NCBI GenBank assembly: GCA_014529385.2
Contig: CM043944.1
Coordinates: 49,461,768-49,521,767 of the forward strand
DNA from: Adiantum capillus-veneris
Taxonomy: Eukaryota; Streptophyta; Polypodiopsida; Polypodiales; Pteridaceae
Direction of reading: 5' to 3'
Length of the DNA stretch: 60,000 nucleotides
The translations under genes were made by a program, and so were the position numbers. This document shows, piece after piece, positions 35,227 through 45,450 of this stretch. Position 1 is the first letter of the stretch, and every line of letters begins with the position of its first letter. A model generated the notes under the pieces. That model was not told the origin of the DNA and did no database searches. It saw nothing but the letters and a program-made list of their open reading frames with translations.

Positions 35227-37625
35227 ATGACTAATACATCTTTCATTAGTGATAACCGCAAGTTTCACTTGAACATTAAGCTAAGCCAGGAATATGCTAC
35301 TATGCGGAGTGTCTATCAAAGACCAATTACAACTGCAAATGAAGAACAACAACTTCGCAAACGAAGGAAAGAAACAATTTGATATATGGACAGATGGGAG
35401 CTTGTATCCACCGGATCCTAGCACTGGAAGGTATCCATCTTTTCACACACCTCATGATTTAATGAGATTTGTTGGTGATGGGGTTGATGGCTTACTAGGA
35501 TATAGTTCTAGGTTATCTCATTCACACATTGATCATACACATTACATTCAATATCTCAAAACTATTTTGTCTTCAAATGAAACAAGAATTTTAGAACTTG
35601 AAAACCAAATAGCATCTCTAAAACAAGAAAATCACCAACTTCGGACTTTAAAAGAAACTCCAATAGGATTAAGAGCACGAGTAAAACGAATGAGAGATGT
35701 AGTGAACTTAATAGAAGGTTCTGGACAAAGAAAAAAAAGATTAAAGATTACTAGAGAACATGTGACTAGTCTTTTATAGATTTGATATGTCCAATGGTCA
35801 AGAAAGGGTGAGATTTTTGAATGAGGTAATGAACAAAAGTGATATTCTTAAACTTTTGAAACTTCCTGAAAATCAAACTCAGAAAAAATTGGTATTTCAA
35901 AGTTTACTGAAAGATATGGGTTTACTGGTCCAACCTTCTCAAATGCAAGAAGTTTGTGACATAGTGGGGGTGAGTAGAAGGGGTTACAAGGCCATCTCTA
36001 AAACCTGGTTTCAGGTTTTAAAGTATTACAAGATTAAAGCTTTTGGGTTGCCTAGGCCTCATAATGTTGGGAAAGTTAAGACTCTATTAAACGAAGAAAT
36101 ACCCGAACATTTTGGAGAGTACTATCATATAGAAGGAACGATGCCATATGAAAAACAGAAAAAAAAATCTTCTTTTGAGTATAATGTTTTTAATAACATT
36201 TGGATGAGTATAAAAAATGTTCAATCTGCTATGGTGAGATATTATAATATGCAAGAAGTAGATTGTGAAGGAAAACTTATATTTGTTCTGAAATTGGATG
36301 AAGCTCAAATTCAAAAATGTCAAAAAATGGAAAGAGTATCCATATCCCTTATGAATAGAGGATTGGACTATAGCCAGGGTAAGCTTGATTCCCCATACCA
36401 CAAAACTCAATCAGAAATGGAACTTTGGTGGATCGGAGCAGCTCAAATACCAGTAGAAAATCACGATACATTAAATGGCTGTTTTTGCATACCGATATCC
36501 CTTCTGTTATACAGGACCAAAATGCACGTGAAAAACTCTGTGTAGATGGCATGGGTGACTTTTTTGTAGAATGGCACTTGAGTGCCGACCTAAAAGCATT
36601 AAAGTGCATGTTTGGTGTATGTGGAGGTGCAAATACCAAGTATCCATGTCTATATTGCATGGCAAGCACTGGAACAAAAGGATGGCTTGCAAAACACGAG
36701 GTTGGAAAAGCACCATCCAGGAATAGTGTTAACGTCATCGACTACCCATCGTCTTCTATGATTTGGGATCCAATTCTAACAATAGATTTAAAAAATGTAC
36801 ATATATGCACAATGCATGCAGAGATTAGAATCTTGGACAAATTGCTTCGACTCCATCTTGACTATGCATATTCTATTAAGCCAACTAAACTTGCAGACGA
36901 GTGCATAGAAAAATACGAGGCTTTGGTCTCTCAAATGGGTTTTCATGGTGGTCAAGTGCATCTAAAAAAAGATCCCACTCTTTCAAAAGGAACCGGTGAT
37001 GTTTTGCAAGATGTTTCAATGGGTGGAGCAAAAGCCAGAAGATTTTTGAGTAACCATGACAACAAACAAGTTGATGCCATGTGGAACTGCTGGAAGGATC
37101 TTTGTGTTATAACAACCAATGTCAAAAGTAGACCAGATGTAGCCAACAAACGCATGGAAGTGTGGAAGAAGCTCGACAATTTTTTGAAAGTTTTGAGACA
37201 ACAAGTTAGCTCTGCTACTTATGCAGATGACTTTAAAAAGACAATAAAGCTTATAATAACTGCTATTATAGATTCTTGGGGAGCAAAAGACATCACATAT
37301 TACTTGGTGAGTATTCAATTACTTTCTAAAGTCTGGATAGTATTTTACTTTGCATCCTATTGAGTTCAACTAACTTTTTATTTATTTTTAGCATATTCTG
37401 TACCTGCATGGACCATATTTTGCAAAACAAGGACCCCTTGCAACATGGAATACTCAGGGAATGGAAAAATCTCACTATCAAGCGAGGACTTATTTTTTCA
37501 AATGTACGAGAAAGGGAGGTGGACAAAGAAGGAGCAATGCACTAAAGGAATTATTCAATTGGTTCTATAGGAGGCAATTACAACGGATGAGATCAAACAA
37601 CCATGCTGCTCAACCACAGATCTGA
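35227..37625 (+). CDS. Gene T of E1: transposase-like protein of an unrecognised family
   Basis: It starts around MTNTSFISDNRKF (35227). Coding continues in shifted frames at about 35294-35779 (FDIWTDGSLYPPDPSTG, GLLGYSSRLS, then a coiled coil ILELENQIASLKQENHQLR), 35787-36480 and 36480-37306. A GT-AG intron (37307-37391) precedes the last exon, which ends at 37625. Three frame changes are needed. Acidic landmarks suit an RNase-H-fold DDE enzyme: FVLKLDEAQ, then WHLSADLKALK with a following YPCLYC (CX2C), then CTMHAEIRILDKLLRLH. The C-terminal WNTQGMEKSHYQ precedes a basic end. The same order and motifs occur in E2 (51740-54340), so this is a shared mobile protein. The DDE assignment is inference. 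Confidence 0.65.
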
Positions 37626-37729
37626 GATTAATGCTTCACTTTGAAACTTTGTACTGAATCTTTCTAAAGAGATCCAAATTCAAAAAAGATATTTTGGTGT
37701 AAAAAATTATCAAATTTACATCAGTTTTT

Positions 37730-39321
37730 GATTTTTTTTTATATCTCTAGGCATGTCACCCCTATATCTCAAAAACTTTCTTCTTTTATAGCCCCCAACA
37801 AGGTTGACATTTGTCTCCTCAGACTGTTGCTGCATAGCTAGAGTAGCAAAGAAAGTATCCTGCTCTTGAGGCATTGAATCCTGCAGCATATCCAAACATT
37901 CGAAGTGTTGTTGCTCTCTCAAGTAGCATGATCTTGTTTGCATTGATTTGAAGGGGAGTGTACCCTAAAAACCGTGACAATATCTTCAGTGCAAACATTG
38001 GCAACTCAGGATCTTCAGAATATTACATGTGGAAAGCACAGAAGGTAGCACTATCCAATGTAGGCATGTAGTGCATGAGAGAGGAGGCATCCCTTCTTGA
38101 AGAGCCCTCTATTGCTTTCCCTCTTGAACCTTTAGCTCTCCCAAGAAAATTGTCTTTGTCAAGGAGTTCAATCTGCAAAACAAGACAATGAGTAATTAAA
38201 ACTAACTTGAAAAAAAAGAAAGATTTTAGTAGGGAGATCACCTTTTGCAATTCATCTTCGGCAATGACTTTTTCTTGAAGGAGATTGCATGATCCGGTCA
38301 TCTCTCTTATGTCAACTTCCTTTCCAATTTTTTTCAGCTTAAAGTCTCTGCCAAAAGATTGGATGCCAAGCTCAACAAGCCTCTTCTCAAAATCCTCATC
38401 TTTGAGGGAAGGTTTTTCCTCTTCCACTCTTCTTATGCATAGAGCAAGTGCATCAGGAGCAGGCAAAAAAACTTTATTGGATGTATGAAGATCAAGTGCC
38501 AAAAACTCCTCTTTTGTCTTTGGCCACCTCAGAAGCTTCAAAAATGGTTGCAATACAGTAGTCCTCCCTCATATTAAGCAGACACTGGATATGATGGAGA
38601 GGGATATACTCTTTCCCATTGATAAAGAAGTAGGGAAGGTTTGGAATAGTAAGGGAAGCTTCAGATACCTCTACCTCATCTGTTGGCTCATCAATGACAG
38701 TACCAGCTCTAAATTGAGCAACATCAAAATTTGCACTCTCCTGCTCCTCAGCTGCAACATCAACTTCCTCCTCGTCTCTAATTTCACTTTTCTCAAGCTG
38801 CAAAACTGTGGAAACATTTTTATTTGTTGCCTCATCTGTATCTTTCATTCATCAGCTTTGCCTTGCATGTCAACTTTAAGGAACAAAAAGAAAAGAAAAG
38901 CAACTTCTTTTGGAACAAGGTTACAAGGTTTTAAATGTAATTGACAAGAAATGGTAGGTGGACAAACAAAGGAAGTCTTCTTAGAAAATCTTCCAAACCT
39001 CCTTGTTACTTTGCTCTTCTCAATTGAGTTTGTAGTATATTCGGTTAGATGACAATAAGCCTTCCCATCTAAAACCAAACACTTGCCTTCAACTGCCTCT
39101 TCAAACTCTTTGAATTCTTCTGCCAAGAAGTCTTTCAAATGGTCTAACAAAGCTGCAAGATCAAACACAGGGTTGAATATTTCATATGCTTTGGTGTACA
39201 CATCCATGTCACCACCATCCATCACAGTCACCAATAGTTTCTCACTTGGACTGTCCTCCAAAATCTCCTCCTGACCTTCAATCATGGTAGAGGAAAAGTC
39301 GACAGGTGAAGCTAGGTACAA
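37730..39321 (-). CDS. Gene B of E1: unknown multi-exon protein
   Basis: Minus-strand coding begins at Met 39321 or 39285 (MIEGQEEILEDSPSEK) and continues with FNPVFDLAALLDHLKDFLAE. A second segment (about 38840-38490) is very acidic (IRDEEEVDVAAEEQES) and has YFFINGKEYIPLHHIQCLLN. A third (about 38530-38250) ends IAEDELQK at a GTGATC donor, and a TTTGCAG acceptor resumes IELLDKDNFLGRAKG. The end is in one of two frames near 37800-38025. I do not recognise the family. It is convergent with gene T and divergent from gene A, with a minus-strand TATATAAAGCTT about 0.5 kb upstream. An accessory or DNA-binding role would be speculation. Confidence 0.6.
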
Positions 39322-39375
39322 GGTACGGAAATATGCCCAAGGTTTGCAAATGTACTAGTGCCAATGACAAACCCG

Positions 39376-39660
39376 AACCACGCGATACACACTGGACCCA
39401 AGCTTTGGAACTTGCTCCCGCGCGTTGTGCGGGACAAAGCCACAGCAAAACGAACAACCCCGAACCACGCGATACGCGTTGGACCCAGGCTTTGAAAGTG
39501 CCTCCTTGCGCGTCGTGGGGGACAAAGCCACACCAAAACGGAAAACAACCCCAAACCACGCCATACGCGTTGGACCCAGACTTTGGAACTGCTTCTCTGC
39601 GCGTTGTGCGAGACAAAGCCACAACAAAGCAAACAAGAACCTCGAAAGACGCGATAGGGG
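39376..39660. repeat. Direct tandem repeats (~88 bp) in gene B leader
   Basis: CACGCGATACGCGTTGGACC-like starts fall near 39376, 39462 and 39552, with a fourth partial near 39643 (spacing 86-91 bp). Each unit also holds GCGCGTTGTGCGGGACAAAG. The core words resemble the GCGTCGTA motif of the array at 40084-40601. Confidence 0.8.
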
Positions 39661-39790
39661 AGGGACCACCGATGTGCAATTGGAACGGATGAGATCTTGC
39701 GGGACGAGAGGATTAGTACACAAAAATGGATAATATCTCGCGTCGTATGCGACAAGTGAACGTGCAACATTCTTAAAATTCGAGACCAAG

Positions 39791-39899
39791 CTTTATATAA
39801 GATCCAAAATATGACCGTTAGTGACACGTGTCAACCATGCACACGTGACACGTGGCGTGCGCACAACGATCGTCGTACGGACGGTCTTATGTATATAAA
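39791..39899. promoter_or_regulatory. Symmetric divergent promoter between genes B and A
   Basis: TATATAAAGCTT occurs twice in opposite orientation: on the minus strand at about 39788-39800, directing gene B, and on the plus strand at 39892-39903, directing gene A. Between them three CACGTG G-boxes lie near 39825, 39843 and 39851. The mirrored TATA boxes and the divergent genes make this a likely bidirectional core promoter. Confidence 0.72.
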
Positions 39900-40083
39900 G
39901 CTTTGTCACATGTTCATTTTGTGCTTTCTCCCATACTCGACATTGGCGTCGTGTCGTCCTCAACTACCCGCACTTCGAGTCATCCGTCCACTAAGCCAAG
40001 CCAAGCTTCTTCTCAAACGACGCGACCCGGATGTGTTGGGCATGAGAGCGCACCTTCTACCGCTTCCCATACTCTTAGCATCC

Positions 40084-40601
40084 CATACGACGCAATAGGC
40101 GCAAGTTGCAAAGTCTAGGTGAGCCTCTCATCGCGTCGTACGGGGGTTTCTGCTCGGCTAACTAAAAGATTTCACAACTCGCATACGAAGCTCTATACGA
40201 TGTTCTAAGGTGTTTGTGTGCCCTCTATCGCATTGTGAAGGTCTTATTTTTTGAAATACTCATGGCTTCCCATACGACGCGATAGGCGCATGTTGCAACG
40301 GTCAGGTGAGGCTCTGTTCGCATCGTGCGGGGATTCTTGCTCAGCTTCTTAAAGTTTTCACAGCTCGCATACGATGTGATACGGTGATTTTCTAGGCTGT
40401 GGGTGTGCCCTCTATCGCGTCGTACAGGGCGTTTAGTGAGATTTTCTTTGGAGGTTCCGGTGCTCACATACGACGCGATACGGACGTATTCCAGAGCCTG
40501 GGTCACCCTTCTATCGCGTCGTGTTGTTGTCACCCTTCTCTTCACACACGTCGCGATAGAAACATCTTGAAGGTTGTGGCTGACGCGTCTGTCGCGTGGT
40601 G
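40084..40601. repeat. Array of TACGACGCGATA motifs in alternating orientation
   Basis: About 12 sites lie near 40084, 40128, 40181, 40224, 40271, 40316, 40367, 40411, 40467, 40510, 40545 and 40588. Forward TACGACGCGATA and reverse TATCGCGTCGTA mostly alternate at about 35-55 bp spacing. The array fills the leader between the TATA box at 39892 and the gene A start at 40617. It looks like a binding-site array for a protein. Confidence 0.8.
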
Positions 40602-40616
40602 TGTTCTTTTACCCAA

Positions 40617-42908
40617 ATGGCGAGGACTAAGCAAACTGCAAGGAAGGTCTACCAAGCCCCAACTGATCTAGAAATAGATGATGCTGAGAAAGATGCAGAG
40701 AAAGCACCCCCTCCACTGCCTCGTCAGAGGCCCAATGCCAGAAAAAGATTGAATTATCAGGTGAAATCCCTAAGAGAAATAAGAAAAGCACAAAAGTCTA
40801 CTTGTCTATACTGATTCCAAAGCTCTCTTTCATGAGAGTTGTCAAGGAGATATCTGATAGACTTGTAAGCATGATGAATATCAAAACTTTTGTCTAAGTA
40901 AGGTGGCAATCTCAAGCTGTGATGTGCCTTCAGGAAGCTGCTGAGGATTTTCTCATAGACTTTATGAATGATAGCTACATTGCAGCTGCATTTGCTCACA
41001 GGGTCACACTTATGAGCAAAAATTTTGTGCTTGTGTCAAGGCTAAGGTACAAGTTCGATAAGGCTCTTGAGCTCATTCCTAGTGAGGATCTTAGAGCCTT
41101 CCAAATTTTAAACATCCCTCCTTCCAGGCAGCAGAAAGATTCTGGGGTTGTCATTGAGGATGTTACACATGAGTACGAGACAAGAAAGTCCCAGGATATC
41201 AAAGCAGGAAAGGAAGTTGAGAGGGAGCAAGACATGATATCAGAGGATGTTATCCTTAAAGAGCAAGCTGAAATTTTAAGAGCATCCAACTCTCTTCTTT
41301 ATGAAAAAGTCACAGGCCAAATGGTGGTGGATGTCTCCTTGTTTGGAGATACTAAGGCATATTTGGACATATTCCCTCAAGACACAAGTATGCTTGTAAA
41401 TCCCAACATTGAGCTTGGTGACACTGTGCTGTATATCTGTCTCAGGTATGTGTTGCTTTGCTAATTATTAGTGCATGTGCAAGGCAGACAGGCACAAGGG
41501 GCACATTGGGGCTTGTGTTTCCTTTTCCAGGTGTCTTATGAGGGATCTTCTAGAGGCTCTAGCTATGCAAATTGCCATACTTGACCCTCTAGTGACACAG
41601 TGCCTTTTTAACAAGCAAGGAACCCTTTCAAGTTTTTTTGATGATTTTAACATGCTGACCTGCAATTACATATTATACCCCTATGTTGAAGGGTAATTTT
41701 TAACTCCTTACATGTTATTTTTAACATTTTGTGGTATTCTTAGCTAATTGTTTTTTATTTTGTAGAGGACATTGGAGTCTTATTATCTTCAATATTTTGG
41801 AGAAAGATATTATATTTATGAATTCATATTGTCAAGTATCCATGGGAAAAGTAAACTATAAGTATGAATCATAATCTATGCTTGATGATGGCCCATTGTT
41901 TTCTATTAGTAGCTTTTTGATTCAATGTCTTCTTGCAGTGCTGCCAAACTTATTGTTGGTCACTTGAGTACCACAAATAAGGATTACAATATAGAAGCTT
42001 TCAAGTACTACAATCAAAAAGTTCCTTTACAGACAGACTCAACATCTTGTGGATGGAGGGTGCTTGCAAATGCATGGAGATATCTTGAGTCAAGGTGCCG
42101 GATGACTACACTCACTGTAAGTGTGGTTCATGTATTTATTTGATGTTTTATGTATGTATGTTCTCATGTCCTTTAGTTCCTTTTTCTATTTTTTCAGTTG
42201 CATGACTATCCAGAGTCTTGGGTCACGTGGGTGAGAGAGAAGGCTGTTTCTATGATTTTGGAAAGATCAATAAATCCAAATGATCCAGATTCTCCTTTGC
42301 CACCAAAGAAAGGTAGAGCCACCAAAGGTTTGGATGCAAAAAAAATGGATCAAAAGAAGAACAGTCCTGCAAAGAAGATCCATAAAAAGAAAAAGGATCA
42401 CAAGAAGAGTCCTGCCAAGGGGAAGAGTCCCACGAAGAAGAAGATCCCTACCAAGGGGAAGAGTCATACCAAAAAGAAGATCCCTGCCAAGGGGAAGAGT
42501 CCCACTAAGAAGACTGCCAAGGGAAAGAGTCCCACTAAGAGCCCTGCAAAAAAACGAGCAGATACAAAGGGCCATCCATTCCACTCACCATTGAAATTAA
42601 AGGTTCAAATGCGTGGTACACTTAAGAACAATAAGGGGGAGGCACCTAGCTCACCTTTCAAGCTACCATTCATGTTGCCAAAGAAAGCTGCCAAATCACC
42701 CAAGCCAGCCAGTCCTAAGGAGCCCAAAGCACCAACCCCTGCCAAGTCACCCGTGCCAAGCCCTAAGGGGTCCAAAGCACCAACCCCTGCCAAGTCACCA
42801 CCACCACCCACTCCTGAACTTTCACCCCCTTCTGAACACAAAAGTAAAAGGGTCTCTGAGGATGCAGAATCCTCTCAGGCAAAAAGAAAAGTGGAATTTC
42901 ATGATTGA
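40617..42908 (+). CDS. Gene A of E1: histone H3-like domain fused to Ulp1-type protease and SPKK tail
   Basis: Exons are 40617-41445, 41531-41692, 41766-41861, 41939-42116 and 42198-42908, all GT-AG and phase-consistent. The protein starts MARTKQTARK, identical to histone H3 through K9, then an acidic/proline linker and SLREIRKAQKST (H3 alpha-N). The fold continues LLIPKLSFMRVVKEI, VRWQSQAVMCLQEAAEDFL and HRVTLMSKNFVLVSRLR. It needs removal of an extra TA at about 40807-40810 and has TAA at 40895-40897, so this copy is broken. Exons 2-4 carry a Ulp1/C48 core: GGHWSLIIFNIL (His), FMNSYC (Asn where Asp is usual), VPLQTDSTSCGWRVL (Gln, Cys). Exon 5 is lysine-rich with repeated KGKSPTKK and TPAKSP, like a histone H1 tail. 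Predicted role: a nuclear, chromatin-associated de-SUMOylating protein (inference). Confidence 0.82.
42400..42550 (+). repeat. Minisatellite encoding KGKSPTKK repeats
   Basis: Units based on AAGGGGAAGAGTCCCAC recur about six times in exon 5 of gene A and generate the basic SPTKK blocks of the tail. Confidence 0.85.
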
Positions 42909-43124
42909 ATAGTCCATAAAAGCTATGTACACTTTTGTTCATTTTTTCCATATGAACATATACATATATATACCCTTTGGTGATTCATAATTTTGTACTT
43001 TAAATACTTAATACCAACTCTCGATTCTTAAATGTGTATCATGATGTCATGTAAGTTTAAAACAACATAAGTAGAGAAAAGATAAATATATTTGCAAAAT
43101 GATTACAATATTGAACTTGTTCTT

Positions 43125-44381
43125 TCAAGTCCTTGCAAGTGGCTCAAATACAACTCTTTTTGGGGGAAGGCATGTGATGCAAGAGGTTGAATTCTCCATC
43201 CTTGTGCTCACCACAATTTCATCCACTTTGAATCTATACTTGGGAGATGTTTCATCAAGAAACTCAAGAGATTCTCTAACATCATTTAGTCTCCAATTTG
43301 TTGTTACTATCAGGATTCTATACTCGGTGTGTGGATGGACTGTGACCTTTAGTTCAAACTCTGGACAATTTTCCTCAGAGTCAAGAGGAACTCAGCTACC
43401 TAATTTGCTTCTCCATCTCCTATACTCGTAGCCCAGAACTAATGATTGACGACATAGTTGATATGAGATAGACATAGAATTTGGGCTTACTCTACAACTA
43501 ATATTGTCACCAATATGGAAAGTTTCTTTGGTGCTCCATCCGTCTCAAAGAACATTATCCAGTTCAGTCATAGAAAGTCTTCTATTAAGCCACATCGTCT
43601 TTGTCCTTTACAAATCCATTGTTTTGAAACATGCCACAAAGACATGTATAGGCAAGAACCATTGAACTTTAATCCTTCTTCATATCCTGCCCGGAGGCAT
43701 AGCTTTAAGGATGTCTTCTTTGATCTTGGATTTGAAGCTTGATATAGTACATGCATCAGGAGCTTCCCAGTCAAGTGAACTTATGGTGGGAACGGGTAAC
43801 TGATGTAGTTCTCCATATGCACCTTCTCGTGATGGAACTTTGTATTCTGCAAAGAAGACAAAAAAATCCATTGTTTTGTAAAAGGAAGGTGGCTTGTCAG
43901 CATACATAGCATCTGCAATCCCTTTATGCATTGCTTTGAACGTCCCACTTAGACTCTCCACAGGCTTCCATTCCACAGCTGTTGAAGGAAATATATCTGG
44001 AATGGAATCAAAAAATGAGAAAAACAATAGGATAATGAAAACAATTCGTTGTATCAAATAGTTTTTTTTGTACTTACAGTAAGAATGCAGTGTGGGATGT
44101 TCTTCCCAGTCTAACACCATATCCTTGGCCATGTACACATGTTGAACCTTAGCTAGCCAGCCATTGTCGGTCACTTTGAAAGCAAGAACACGACCTTTCC
44201 AATGGTTTTTTACTTTATCGTGTTCAGTTCTCTTCACTCTGTGTACACCTTTGCATGAAGGAAGCATTGTTACCCAGTCATTCACACGAAAAGATATGGA
44301 CTTCCAAAGACCATCCTCTCCAACGTTATGAAAGTCACAAGAAGTTATGTTATGTGAAGGGCGACGTGCAAAAGACGCCAT
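43125..44381 (-). CDS. Gene C of E1: unknown two-exon (or more) protein
   Basis: Exon a is 44381-44078 (MASFARRPSHNITSCDFHNV, SFRVNDWVTMLPSCKGVHRV, NHWKGRVLAFKVTDNGWLAK). An 81-bp GT-AG intron (44077-43997) is followed by exon b from 43996 (YIFPSTAVEWKPVESL, DKPPSFYKTMDFFVFFAEY). That frame ends at 43680. A further open frame on the same strand covers about 43560-43125, with ENCPEFELKVTVHPHTEYRI and IVVSTRMENSTSCITCLPPK, so there is a frameshift or another intron between. I do not recognise the family. It is convergent with gene A, about 0.2 kb apart. Confidence 0.65.
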
Positions 44382-44799
44382 GGAAACTCATAGATTAGAG
44401 AAGAAAGAAAGTATAGACGGAAAGACTTAGAACCTCTCACAAACTAGAGAGGAGAAAGGTATACGTTTGAAAAAAGTAGGTGATTTGTCATTAATGCTCT
44501 TGTTTTGAGAGCCTTTTGACATAGATTTAGTATCTTTTGACAACGTTTTTGTGAAATATAAAATAGAATAAAAGACAAGACTTCATTGCTTTGAGCCGCA
44601 AATTTAATGAGCTCTCTCGCCGAAAGCACCCAAATATAGCAGTTTCAGCCTTGTGATCAAGACATTTAGCGGTTCTCCATCAAAATAGGACCACCAAAAC
44701 CCACAATAGAGGAGACAAGAGTGCCATACTTTTGTATACATGTCAAATAACTATTGGACTATTCCTTAATCCTTAGATTAAGGATCCTTAGATTAACAA

Positions 44800-44827
44800 A
44801 CAGCCCTTTTTGAGTCGTTTTTGGCCC
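44800..44827 (-). repeat. Right terminal inverted repeat of E1
   Basis: Reads ACAGCCCTTTTTGAG and on to TTGGCCC, the reverse complement of 34877-34904. A copy with one T fewer lies at about 32661-32688 (E0). Confidence 0.8.
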
Positions 44828-45450
44828 CTCTCATAACCAGACCATGGATACTTTTCTCTAAGGCACATTTAGCCACATAGAAACCTTTTCCTACTCCTAT
44901 GAATTGGCAGATCGCATTTTTATCCTTGGTTGCCGTTGCTCCCCACTCCCACAGACCTTGCACCGCCATTTGACAGCCCATAAAATAGAGCACAACCGAT
45001 TGAGCACAACAAACTTGAAGGCTTTGTAACACTAACTCCGAGCTTAACTTACTTGCACCACATATCCGTCTTCATCCCACCGTGCAAGATGTCCTCTAGC
45101 ATTGTGTGAGCTCCAAAGTGCGAGGGCTTCATAATTTTTTCCGGAGTATAGGTATTTGTATAAGAGTCCAATGTCCTTTTCCTCCCTTCTAAGTCCACTC
45201 CTCATCTATCAGGATCCTATGGCTCCCTCTCCAAGCCGTCAAGCTCTTTCGACATTTCTAGATATGGACCACAAAGGAAGGGGTGGGAACCCCTCCCCCT
45301 TAAGTGCTTGTTGGACGATTAGCTTTTCGAAAACTTTTCAATAGGTTTCTCTAAAAGAAAGCAAACACCTCAAGGGGAAAAAAAAGTTTTGCAAGTAACT
45401 AATAGGACGATACTTTGGGAAGGATAAAAAGAAAATTAAGTTACTTTAGG

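Larger units (their letters stand above)
34877..44827. mobile_element. Element E1: TIR-bounded multigene transposon with a histone H3-like gene
   Basis: 28-bp perfect inverted termini (34877-34904 and 44800-44827; outer sequence GGGCCAAAAACG) bound 9,951 bp. The flanking 9-mers CTATCATTA and CTCTCATAA agree at 7 of 9 positions. Inside are gene T (+, transposase-like), gene B (-), gene A (+, H3-like/Ulp1/SPKK) and gene C (-), arranged as two convergent pairs with a divergent B/A promoter. T-to-B and A-to-C intergenic gaps are about 0.2 kb. A 9-bp duplication and Ulp1 capture would suit Mutator-like elements, but gene T does not look like a MURA transposase to me, so the superfamily is open. 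Confidence 0.7.

Noticed and set aside
39278-39733. Overlapping frames on both strands through the ~88-bp repeats
   Set aside because: They arise from GC-rich tandem repeats and disagree with the adjoining gene B coding frame.
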